The notes under the pieces are model-generated. The model was not told the DNA's origin. It saw only the letters and a program-made list of their open reading frames with translations, and did not search any database. The position numbers and the translations under genes are program-made. A stretch of DNA of 64,000 nt, taken from an uncultured Muribaculaceae bacterium. Lineage in GTDB: Bacteria; Bacteroidota; Bacteroidia; Bacteroidales; Muribaculaceae. How positions within the stretch are numbered: position 1 is the stretch's first letter; each line of letters starts with the position of its first letter. This document shows positions 51,291-59,549 of this stretch, piece by piece. The stretch is from positions 1-64,000 of the forward strand of contig CAJTME010000010.1 in assembly GCA_910577315.1 (NCBI GenBank). Reading direction: 5' to 3'.

Positions 51291-52670
51291 TTATCGACCG
51301 CCGCCCATGCTCTGATAGAGGTTTATGACGGCGAGGTTGGCATTTTGGGCGCAGGAGATGCGGGAAATCTGTGCGCCGAGGAGGCTCTGCTGGGCCGTGA
51401 TTACCTGAAGGTAATCGACGCTGCCGGTCGAATATGTGAACAGATCCTGGGTCATGTCAACGGCTTTCGAGAGGTCCTCGACCTGATGGTCGAGATATAC
51501 CGATTTCTCGAGGCTCTTCTCGTAGACGGTGAGGGCGTCCGACACCTCGGCGGCGGCGCTCATGAGGGTGTACTCAAAGTTGTTCATGGCCTGCTGCTGG
51601 GAAGCCTTGGCGGCTTTGAGGCGGGCGATGTTCTGGCCGCGCGAGAACAGGGGTGCGACGAGCGAGCCTGCAAGCTGGACAAACCAGTCGCCGGGATTGA
51701 CAATCATCGAACCGAGCAGGTTGGTGAAGCCGCCGTTGGCCGTGATGGTCAGGCCGGGATAGAAGGCCGCGCGGGCCGAATTGGTGGCATAATAGGCCAC
51801 GGCGAGGTTCTGCTCGGCGGCAGCCACGTCGGGACGGGCGGCGAGCACCGACATAGCCACGCCGTTGCGGGCCATTTCGGGAGCCTGCAGTGAAGCGCCT
51901 TTCGATACGGTCCACTTCTGGGGCATGGTGTTGAGCAACAGCGACATTGTGTTGTTGAGCTTGTCGATCGACACTTCAAGGTCGGTGATTGAGCCGAGGA
52001 TATTGTAGTAGCTGGCCTCGGCCTGCATCACACCGGCCTCGTTGGTGCGTCCGGCGAGCTTGAGGTCGCGCATTTTCTGCACGGTCTCTTTCCACAGCTC
52101 GGAAGTATTGCGCGAGAGGGTCAGCTGTTCCTCGACGGCGGCGAGGGTGTAATAAGTGGTGGCCACTGCCGAGATTATCTGCGAGCGCACAGCCTGGGCG
52201 TATGCCTCGCTCTGCAGCAGGGCGGCCTTGGCGCCGCGCTTCGAGTTGAGAAGCTTTGCGAAGATGTCGATTTCCCACGAAGCCTGGGCGGGCAGCTGAT
52301 AGCTCCAGCCGAAGCTGTTCGAGCCGTATTTAGCGCCGGCGCCGTTGGGGGCGAGGGCCAGGGAGGGGAGGTAGGCCAGCTTGGCACCCTGCAGCTGGGC
52401 CTGGGCAGCCTCGACATTGAGCTGGGCGTTGCGCAGGTTGGTGTTGTTGACAAGGGCGCGGTTGATGAGGTCAACCAGCACGGGGTCGGTGAAGACGTCC
52501 TGCCATGCCAGGTTGCCGAAAGCTGTCGAGTCGACGGGCTGCTGCAATGCCTCGGCATACTCCTTGGTGAGGGGAGTCGAGGTCGGCGTCTCGTATTTCT
52601 TATATATGTGGCAGCTCGACATCGAGGCGGCTATACCCAGGACGATGGCTGCTTTAATTGCGGTTTTCAT
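51291..52670 (-). CDS. Outer-membrane efflux lipoprotein (TolC/OprM family)
   Basis: 459 residues. The signal peptide with lipobox MSSC (Cys about residue 20) gives a lipidated protein of the NodT/OprM subgroup. The duplicated TolC-like helical/beta pattern is visible: LINRALVNNTNLRNAQLNVEAAQAQL and later LKAAKASQQQAMNNFEYTLMSAAAEVSDAL, with YLPSLALAPNG as a barrel segment. It forms the exit duct of the RND pump encoded upstream, third gene of the operon; a hairpin lies in the 69-base gap after the inner-membrane gene. Confidence 0.93.
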   Translation of the reverse strand: MKTAIKAAIVLGIAASMSSCHIYKKYETPTSTPLTKEYAEALQQPVDSTAFGNLAWQDVFTDPVLVDLINRALVNNTNLRNAQLNVEAAQAQLQGAKLAYLPSLALAPNGAGAKYGSNSFGWSYQLPAQASWEIDIFAKLLNSKRGAKAALLQSEAYAQAVRSQIISAVATTYYTLAAVEEQLTLSRNTSELWKETVQKMRDLKLAGRTNEAGVMQAEASYYNILGSITDLEVSIDKLNNTMSLLLNTMPQKWTVSKGASLQAPEMARNGVAMSVLAARPDVAAAEQNLAVAYYATNSARAAFYPGLTITANGGFTNLLGSMIVNPGDWFVQLAGSLVAPLFSRGQNIARLKAAKASQQQAMNNFEYTLMSAAAEVSDALTVYEKSLEKSVYLDHQVEDLSKAVDMTQDLFTYSTGSVDYLQVITAQQSLLGAQISRISCAQNANLAVINLYQSMGGGR

Positions 52671-52696
52671 TAATTTTTTGAGTTAGGGACTGCGGG

Positions 52697-52726
52697 CGGC
52701 ATGAGGCCATCTGAAACCTCATGCCG
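52697..52726 (-). repeat. Intercistronic hairpin inside the efflux operon
   Basis: A perfect 10-base-pair stem (cggcatgagg / cctcatgccg) with a 10-base loop in the gap between the RND transporter and outer-membrane genes. No T-run follows on the minus strand, so it is more likely an mRNA stabiliser or attenuator than a full terminator. It may set the ratio of pump to outer-membrane protein (inference). Confidence 0.6.
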
Positions 52727-52739
52727 GCGCAATCTTATT

Positions 52740-55700
52740 TTAACGTGCGTATTGTTCGATTTCACTCTCGATGTTTCCACCTTTCTCCTCGTTCTGCCAC
52801 TTGATGGGAGAAATCTTCTCCTGAATGGCCTGGAACACGCAGAAGAGCGCGGGCACCACAAAAATCTGGAGGATCATGCCGATGAGCATACCGCCTACGG
52901 AACCTGTGCCGAGGGCACGGTTACCGTTGGCGCCTACACCAGTGGAGAGCATCATGGGCAGAAGGCCGATTACCATGGCGAGCGATGTCATGAGAATCGG
53001 TCGCAGACGGGCGGCGGCGCCGGCCACTGCGGCATTGAAGATGCTCATGCCGGTCATGCGGCGCTCGAGGGCGAACTCAACGATAAGGATGGCGTTCTTG
53101 GCCAACAGACCGATGAGCATGATGAGCGCAATCTGCAGGTAGATGTTGTTTGTGATGTCGGCGATGTCGGCGAAGATGAACGCACCCATGAGGCCGAAGG
53201 GAATCGAGAAGATTACGGCCCACGGCAGCAGGTAAGATTCATACTGGGCCGAGAGCAGCAGGTAGACGAACAGCAGACACAGACCGAAGATGAGGGCGGT
53301 TGAGCTTCCGCTCGACGAACCGGCTTCCTCACGGGTCATACCGGCATATTCAAAACCGAAGCCCTGGGGAAGTGTCTGTGCGGCCACACGCTCGATAGCG
53401 GCGATGGCGTCACCCGACGAATAGCCGGGAGCCGGACTACCGTTTACAGATATTGAGTTGAACAGGTTGAAGCGGTTCAACAGGTCGGGGCCATACACGC
53501 GGGTAAGCTTGACAAAGTTCTCGATGGGAGCCATCTCGGCGCCATTGCGGATCTTGATGTTCTTCAAGGTCTCCTCGCTGGCACGGCTCTCGGGATTGCT
53601 CTGCATCATCACGCGGTAGATTTTACCGAAGCGGTTGAAGTTTGAGACATACATACCGCCATAATAGCCCTGCAGGGTGGTCAATATGGTCGAGGGGCTG
53701 ATGCCGGCCTGCTTGGCCTTGGCAGCATCGATGTCGATCATATACATCGGGAAGGTCGGGTTGAACGTGGTGTAAGCCTGGGCGATTTCGGGCTGGGCGT
53801 TCAGCTGTGCGAGGAAAGCCTGGACCACGGCGAAGAACTGGTTGATGTCACCGCCGGTCTTGTCCTGCATCTTAAGCTCAAAGCCGTTGGTCACTGAATA
53901 ACCGGTAATCATAGGCGGCGCGAAGAACACCACGCGGCCATCCTTGATTGAGGCAGTCTTCATGAACAGCTGCTTGATGATGCTGTTCACGTCCTCGCCT
54001 TCTCCGCGTTCGTCCCAGTTCTTGAGCTTGATGAGCAGTGTGCCGTATGTGGCACCCTGACCGGCAAGGAACGAATAACCGTTGATGGTCTGCACGATGT
54101 TGACACCGGGCTGTTCCATGACGATTTTCTCAAGCTTGTCGAGCACCTCGGTGGTGCGCTCCTGTGAAGTACCGGCAGGCATGTCGACCATGCCGAACAG
54201 GAAGCCGGTGTCCTCGTCAGGCACCATTGCCGATGGCGTACGCATCATGAGCCATACAAGAACGGCCACTGCCACAAGTACGGTTGCGAACGATGTTATG
54301 CGGTGGGCGCACATCCATTTGACGCCCTTGCGGTAGACGTTGAGAAGCTTTTCATAGCCGTTCTCGAAGGCGCGGTGGAAGCGCTTGCCGAAGAGGCCGA
54401 GCACAGCCAGAAGGGCAACTACACAGGCGATGATGCTCTCGACAACGTTCTCGAAGGCAAACCAGTCGAGCACCATGAAGGTGATTGTGGCGATAAGGAG
54501 CACCAGGGTGATGATCGGGGGGAAGTTGACGCCGAAGCTGCGGCCATATTTCTGCTTGATGACCTCGCCGGTGGCGCTGTAGGCCTTGCCCATGCGCTCG
54601 CCCAGGGAAGAATGGTCGTCCTTAGGCTTGAGGAACACGGCGCAGAGGGCCGGCGACAGCGTGAGGGCGTTCACAGCCGAGAAGCCGATGGCGATTGCCA
54701 TGGTGAGGCCGAACTGCTGGTAGAACACACCTGCCGTGCCGGGCATGAACGATACGGGGATGAACACCAGCATCATCACGAGGGTAATCGAGATAAGGGC
54801 CGATGCAATCTCGCTCATGGCGTCGATTGAGGCCAGCCGCGCCGACTTGTAGCCCTGGTCGAGCTTGGCATGGACGGCCTCGACGACCACGATGGCGTCA
54901 TCGACCACAATCGCAATCGCCAGCACAAGGGCCGAGAGGGTGATGAGGTTGATTGAGAATCCAATCAGGTTAAGCACGAAGAACGTACCCACAAGAGCCA
55001 CGGGGATGGCGATGGCGGGGATGATGGTTGAGCGGATGTCCTGAAGGAAGATATACACCACGAAGAACACGAGCACGAAAGCCTCGATAAGGGTACGGAT
55101 AACGTTGTGAATCGAAGCATAGAGGAACTCGTTGTTGTTCATCGGAATCTCAAACTGGAGGCCCTTGGGAAGCTCTTTCTTCATATCGTCGACAGCAGCG
55201 AGCACGTCGTTGATGATCTGGGTTGCATTAGAGCCTGCGGTCTGGAACACCATGGCCATGGACGCGGGGTTGCCGTTGGCCTTGTTATGGAAACCGTAGG
55301 TTACACGTCCGAGCTCGATGTCGGCCACGTCCTTGAGGCGAAGCACCTCGCCGTTAGGGTTGGCACGCACAACAATCTCGCCGAACTCGTCGGGAGTGGT
55401 GAGACGGCCACGGTAGCGCATGATGTACTGGAACGACTGGTCGCCCTGTTCACCGAAGGCACCGGGAGCGGCCTCGACGTTCTGTTCGGCAAGCGCCGCC
55501 GAGACATCGGTCGGCATCAGGTTGTACTGAGCCATCACCTCGGGTTTGAGCCAGATACGCATCGAATAGTCGGCGCCGAAACTCATCACGTCGCCGACAC
55601 CCGAGATACGCTGGATAACCGGCACAACGTTGATTTTCATGTAGTTGTCGAGGAATTCCTCGTCATACATCCCGGTGGTGTCCACAAGGGCGACACCAAC

Positions 55701-56114
55701 CAGCATCGAAGTCTGTCGTTTCTGGGTCTGCACACCCACCTGGTTTACCTCGGCGGGGAGAAGGTTGGCGGCTTTTGACACTCGGTTCTGCACGTCGACG
55801 GCAGCCATGTCAGGGTCGAAACCCTGCTCAAAAGTAACTGTAATGGTCGCGGAACCGGTGTTGGTGGCAGTCGAGGTGATGTACTGCATGCCCTCGGCAC
55901 CGTTGATTGATTCCTCAAGAGGTTGAATCACAGAATTGAGCACAGCCTGGGCATTCGCACCATTATAGGTGGTCGATACCTGGATGGTGGGCGGGGCGAT
56001 GTCGGGGTACTGCGTGATGGGCAACGAGAACAGGCCAAGTATACCCAACAGCACGATGAAAATCGAGATTACCGTCGACAACACCGGGCGGTTAATAAAT
56101 GTATCAAGTTTCAT
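52740..56114 (-). CDS. RND multidrug efflux transporter, AcrB/HAE1 type
   Basis: Proton-driven inner-membrane pump. The 1124 residues are somewhat longer than AcrB (1049). Twelve helices in two halves with large periplasmic loops; helix 4 carries the proton-relay pair in VVDDAIVVVEAV (AcrB D407/D408) and helix 10 the Lys of LLAKNAILIVEFAL (K940). The start FINRPVLSTVISIFIVLLGILGL and TTYNGANAQAVLNSVIQPLEESING are typical of HAE1. An extra ~70-residue region with two hydrophobic stretches (about residues 540-595) lies in the central cytoplasmic part. Middle gene of a complete adaptor-pump-duct operon. Substrates unknown. Confidence 0.95.
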   Translation of the reverse strand: MKLDTFINRPVLSTVISIFIVLLGILGLFSLPITQYPDIAPPTIQVSTTYNGANAQAVLNSVIQPLEESINGAEGMQYITSTATNTGSATITVTFEQGFDPDMAAVDVQNRVSKAANLLPAEVNQVGVQTQKRQTSMLVGVALVDTTGMYDEEFLDNYMKINVVPVIQRISGVGDVMSFGADYSMRIWLKPEVMAQYNLMPTDVSAALAEQNVEAAPGAFGEQGDQSFQYIMRYRGRLTTPDEFGEIVVRANPNGEVLRLKDVADIELGRVTYGFHNKANGNPASMAMVFQTAGSNATQIINDVLAAVDDMKKELPKGLQFEIPMNNNEFLYASIHNVIRTLIEAFVLVFFVVYIFLQDIRSTIIPAIAIPVALVGTFFVLNLIGFSINLITLSALVLAIAIVVDDAIVVVEAVHAKLDQGYKSARLASIDAMSEIASALISITLVMMLVFIPVSFMPGTAGVFYQQFGLTMAIAIGFSAVNALTLSPALCAVFLKPKDDHSSLGERMGKAYSATGEVIKQKYGRSFGVNFPPIITLVLLIATITFMVLDWFAFENVVESIIACVVALLAVLGLFGKRFHRAFENGYEKLLNVYRKGVKWMCAHRITSFATVLVAVAVLVWLMMRTPSAMVPDEDTGFLFGMVDMPAGTSQERTTEVLDKLEKIVMEQPGVNIVQTINGYSFLAGQGATYGTLLIKLKNWDERGEGEDVNSIIKQLFMKTASIKDGRVVFFAPPMITGYSVTNGFELKMQDKTGGDINQFFAVVQAFLAQLNAQPEIAQAYTTFNPTFPMYMIDIDAAKAKQAGISPSTILTTLQGYYGGMYVSNFNRFGKIYRVMMQSNPESRASEETLKNIKIRNGAEMAPIENFVKLTRVYGPDLLNRFNLFNSISVNGSPAPGYSSGDAIAAIERVAAQTLPQGFGFEYAGMTREEAGSSSGSSTALIFGLCLLFVYLLLSAQYESYLLPWAVIFSIPFGLMGAFIFADIADITNNIYLQIALIMLIGLLAKNAILIVEFALERRMTGMSIFNAAVAGAAARLRPILMTSLAMVIGLLPMMLSTGVGANGNRALGTGSVGGMLIGMILQIFVVPALFCVFQAIQEKISPIKWQNEEKGGNIESEIEQYAR

Positions 56115-56144
56115 TGGATGATTCTTTGATTGTGAGACTGTTTG

Positions 56145-57314
56145 TTATTGAGCCTGCTGGGGCTGGGCCTGCTGGGCTGCGTTGGCGTCCACGGGATTTA
56201 CTTCCATGCCGGCGCGGACGGTGGTACCGATGCCTTCGGTCACGACACGGTCGCCGGGCTTGAGGCCTGAGGTGATGACATAATTCTTGCCGTCGTTGAG
56301 CGACTGCACCTGGATGGGAGTTGTGACGGTCTTGTTTGAATCGTTAAGGATGAACACATATTTCAGGTCCTGAACCTCAAAAGTCGCCTTCTGGGGGATT
56401 ACGATGGCATTTTCGGCCTTCACGGGAATGTTTACCTGGCCGGTGTTGCCGCTGCGCAGCATGCCGGAAGGATTGTTGAACAAGGCGCGTACAGATGCCG
56501 AGCCCGTCGAATTGTCAATCACGCCGGAAATCGTGGCGATTTTGCCTTCGATGGGATAGGTTGTACCGTTGGCGAGGGCGAGCTTGACGGCAGGAATACT
56601 TTTTATAGCCTCTGACAGCGAGGTTGTTCCGCCATTGGTCATCTCGAGAAGGTCTTTCTCGGTGAGCGAGAAGTAGGCGTACATCTCCGAGTTGTCGGAA
56701 ATGGTGGTGAGGGGTGTCATCGACGATGGCGAAGCAAGCGAGCCTTCACGCGAGGGGATGGAACCGACCACGCCATCGCTGGGAGCAACGACCACGGTGT
56801 AAGAAAGGTTTTTCTTGGCGGAAGTGAGGGAAGCCTGAGCCTGGACGAGCTGTGCCTTTGCCTGGCGCAGCTGGTTGTCGGCCACCTGCCATGCGTTTTC
56901 ACTTATGATGTTGCGGTCATAAAGAGCCTTGTTGTTGTCGGCTGTAATCTGGGCGTTGGCCACGGCGGTGCGGGCGGCGTTGACCTGGGCCTGCGCCTGG
57001 TCGACGGCTGCCTGGAACTGCACCTGGTCGATGGTGAAAAGGGGTTGTCCTTTGCGCACATGCTGGCCTTCGTCAACGTGAACCTGGGTGATGAATCCGC
57101 TTACCTGAGGACGGATTTCGATGTCTGTCTTACCTTTAAGAATTGCGGGATAGCTTTTGAAAAGCTCGGATGTTGTGGGTTCGATTGTAACCACTTGCAG
57201 GGATGGAGCGGGAGCCTGCATTGCTGCGTCTTGCTGCTTTGAGCACGAACCGAGAGTGGCAATAGCCATTGCGGAGGCGGCTAAGCAGCCGATGGTAAAC
57301 GAATTACGCTTCAT
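56145..57314 (-). CDS. RND efflux periplasmic adaptor lipoprotein
   Basis: 389 residues, first gene of the pump operon. Signal peptide with lipobox LGSC (Cys about residue 24). The membrane-fusion fold is clear: the lipoyl half EIRPQVSGFITQVHVDEGQHVRKGQPLF, a Gln/Ala-rich alpha hairpin (about residues 105-170), the second lipoyl half VVAPSDGVVG, and the beta-barrel and proximal domains (LKPGDRVVTEG near the C-terminus). A Gln-rich tail ends the protein. It bridges the inner-membrane pump and the outer-membrane duct. No tetR or marR regulator is next to it. Confidence 0.94.
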   Translation of the reverse strand: MKRNSFTIGCLAASAMAIATLGSCSKQQDAAMQAPAPSLQVVTIEPTTSELFKSYPAILKGKTDIEIRPQVSGFITQVHVDEGQHVRKGQPLFTIDQVQFQAAVDQAQAQVNAARTAVANAQITADNNKALYDRNIISENAWQVADNQLRQAKAQLVQAQASLTSAKKNLSYTVVVAPSDGVVGSIPSREGSLASPSSMTPLTTISDNSEMYAYFSLTEKDLLEMTNGGTTSLSEAIKSIPAVKLALANGTTYPIEGKIATISGVIDNSTGSASVRALFNNPSGMLRSGNTGQVNIPVKAENAIVIPQKATFEVQDLKYVFILNDSNKTVTTPIQVQSLNDGKNYVITSGLKPGDRVVTEGIGTTVRAGMEVNPVDANAAQQAQPQQAQ

Positions 57315-57388
57315 AGAATTTATATAACTTGTAAGTAACTATTTCGATTTTCGGGTGACAATGTGGTATAATTACACAATTTCGGGTG

Positions 57389-57396
57389 CAAAGTTA
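57389..57396 (-). promoter_or_regulatory. -7 element for the efflux operon
   Basis: TAACTTTG on the minus strand about 75 bases before the adaptor ATG. A TTTG at 57423-57426 is further away than ideal (26 bases), so the promoter may be weak or activator-dependent. Confidence 0.5.
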
Positions 57397-57645
57397 CGAA
57401 TAATCATTCAATCCCGATTTGCCAAAACCACCAAAGCGTTGTCCATTTTGACTTATACAAGGTTTAAAATTTATTAAATCAATGAATTATGGAAACATCT
57501 GAGATTAAGTCCAAGACCTCTCCGCCACCCTGAGCGACCTCATGTTGCACATCATCAATTCATTTATATTTTTACTAATTAACAATAATTTATGTTAATT
57601 AATCTTATAATATTGCGATTATTCTCATTAATAATAATAAAGCTA

Positions 57646-57676
57646 TTGCATTTGGGGACGGAATTTCGTAACTTTG
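57646..57676 (+). promoter_or_regulatory. Promoter of the rimP-nusA-infB operon
   Basis: TTG (57646-57648) and TAACTTTG (57669-57676) with a 20-base spacer, matching the Bacteroides consensus. It leaves a leader of about 55 bases before rimP. Confidence 0.7.
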
Positions 57677-57737
57677 CATCAACTTCAATGCGTTGGAGGG
57701 GGCCGCGACCGGCTTCCTCCTTATTATATACATAGTT

Positions 57738-58208
57738 ATGATTGACAAGAATCAGCTGACCCAGACAGTAGAGGACGCCATCGCCGGAACTGACATTTTT
57801 CTCGTCGACGTGCGCGTATCGCCCAAAAACGAAATAACGGTTGAAATCGACTCGCCCGAGGGTATCGACATAGACACCTGCGCCGGCATCACGCGCAAAA
57901 TCGAAGCCGCCTTTGACCGCGACGTCGAGGACTACGAACTCGAGGTCGGCTCGGCCGGTCTCACATCCCCCTTCAAGGTGCGCGGCCAGTACCTCAAGAA
58001 CATCGGCAACGAAGTCGAGGTGCTCACCCGCGACGGACGCAAGCTCAAGGGCATCCTGAAAGATGTGGCCGACAACGGCGACTTCACCATCTCGGTTCCC
58101 ACCAAGGTAAAGCCCGAGGGTGCAAAGCGCCCCGAGATTGTCGATGTCGACACCCAGCTGTCGCCCGCCGATTGCAAATCGGTAAAGTACGTAATAAATT
58201 TCAAATAA
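57738..58208 (+). CDS. rimP: Ribosome maturation factor RimP
   Basis: Assists 30S subunit assembly. 156 residues from the ATG at 57738 (the frame is open upstream, but that part is leader). Recognisable motifs: ITVEIDSPEGIDIDTCAGITRKIEAAFD, the YELEVGSAGLTSPFKVRGQYLKNIG core and a C-terminal SH3-like beta domain. First gene of the classic rimP-nusA-infB order found across bacteria. Confidence 0.95.
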   Translation: MIDKNQLTQTVEDAIAGTDIFLVDVRVSPKNEITVEIDSPEGIDIDTCAGITRKIEAAFDRDVEDYELEVGSAGLTSPFKVRGQYLKNIGNEVEVLTRDGRKLKGILKDVADNGDFTISVPTKVKPEGAKRPEIVDVDTQLSPADCKSVKYVINFK

Positions 58209-58230
58209 CAACATATCACTCCCCTATCCC

Positions 58231-59487
58231 ATGGCTAAGAAAGAGGAAACTCCCAATATGGTCGAGCAGTTCGCCGAGTTCAAGGAACTCAAGAACATCG
58301 ACAAGACCACAATGATCAGCGTTCTTGAAGAGTCGTTCCGCAACGTGCTCGCAAAAATGTTCGGAACCGACGAGAATCTCGACGTAATCCTCAACCCTGA
58401 CAAAGGCGACGTGCAGATTTTCCAGAATCTCAAGGTGGTTGCCGACGGCGACGTGACCGACCCCAACCTCCAGATTTCTCTCTCCGACGCCCGCGCCGAC
58501 AACGACCCCGAGGCAGAAGTCGGCGAGGAACACACCAAGGAGATTTTCTTTGAGAAATTCGGCCGCCGTGCAATCCTCACCCTGCGCCAGACCCTCCAGT
58601 CGAAGATTCTCGACCTGCAGAAAGAAGCCGTGTACGCCAAGTTCAAGGAACTCGAAGGCGAGCTCGTCAGCGGCGAGGTTTACCAGACCTGGTCGCGCGA
58701 GACCCTCCTGCTCGACGACGAGAAGAACGAACTGCTCCTTCCCAAAAGCGAGTCGATTCCCGGCGACTTCTTCCGCAAGGGCGAGACCGTCCGCGCCGTA
58801 ATCGCCAACGTCGACAACAAGAACAACAATCCCAAAATCACCGTATCGCGCACCAACAACGAGTTCCTGCGCCGACTCTTCGAGCTTGAAGTGCCCGAAA
58901 TCCACGACGGCCTCATCAGCATCCGCGCCATCGCCCGCATCCCCGGCGAACGTGCCAAAATCGCCGTCGAGTCATACGATGACCGCATCGACCCCGTCGG
59001 CGCCTGCGTCGGCGTGAAGGGCTCGCGCATCCACGGCATCGTGCACGAACTGCGCAACGAGAACATCGACGTAATCAACTACACATCCAATCCCTCGCTC
59101 TTCATCCAGCGCGCCCTCTCACCCGCCAAAATCACCTCGATACGCATCGACGAGGAGGAAAAGAAGGCCGAGGTTATCCTGCGCCCCGAGGAAGTATCGC
59201 TCGCAATCGGCAAAAACGGCCTCAACATCAAACTCGCTTCAATGCTCACCGGCTATGTGATTGACGTTTACCGCGACACCGAGGAGACCATCGAGGAGGA
59301 CATCTACCTCGACGAATTCAAGGACGAAATCGACGAATGGGTTATCGAGGCCCTCAAGAACATCGGCTGCCTCACCGCTAAAAACGTCCTCAACGCTCCC
59401 CGCGAAATGCTCATCAACGAGGCCGACCTCGAGGAAGACACCGTCGACAACGTCATCAACATCCTCCGCGCCGAGTTCGAGGAATAA
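58231..59487 (+). CDS. nusA: Transcription termination/antitermination protein NusA
   Basis: Binds RNA polymerase and nascent RNA to affect pausing, termination and antitermination. The 418 residues include an N-terminal domain, an S1 domain (about residues 130-200), two KH domains with GACVGVKGSRIHGIVHELRNENIDVI and LAIGKNGLNIKLASMLTGYVIDV, and a helical C-terminal HhH-like stretch (NIGCLTAKNVLNAPREMLINE). It lacks the longer C-terminal repeats of E. coli NusA, as usual outside the proteobacteria. Confidence 0.97.
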   Translation: MAKKEETPNMVEQFAEFKELKNIDKTTMISVLEESFRNVLAKMFGTDENLDVILNPDKGDVQIFQNLKVVADGDVTDPNLQISLSDARADNDPEAEVGEEHTKEIFFEKFGRRAILTLRQTLQSKILDLQKEAVYAKFKELEGELVSGEVYQTWSRETLLLDDEKNELLLPKSESIPGDFFRKGETVRAVIANVDNKNNNPKITVSRTNNEFLRRLFELEVPEIHDGLISIRAIARIPGERAKIAVESYDDRIDPVGACVGVKGSRIHGIVHELRNENIDVINYTSNPSLFIQRALSPAKITSIRIDEEEKKAEVILRPEEVSLAIGKNGLNIKLASMLTGYVIDVYRDTEETIEEDIYLDEFKDEIDEWVIEALKNIGCLTAKNVLNAPREMLINEADLEEDTVDNVINILRAEFEE

Positions 59488-59549
59488 GCCCCCGCGGCTC
59501 CGTCTCTCCTCAAAATTATTAAAACGAATAAAAACATTAACCCCCATAT

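Larger units (their letters stand above)
57315..57737. other. AT-rich divergent regulatory region
   Basis: About 420 bases between the leftward efflux operon and the rightward rimP operon. It holds a minus-strand TAACTTTG (57389-57396) and the rimP promoter (57646-57676). The middle is very AT-rich with only short open frames (e.g. a 14-codon ATG frame at about 57488) that I do not consider genes. No repressor binding site can be named, but the size leaves room for regulation. Confidence 0.5.

Noticed and set aside
57488..57600. Short open frames in the efflux/rimP intergenic region
   Set aside because: Very short, no conserved pattern, in an AT-rich regulatory stretch.
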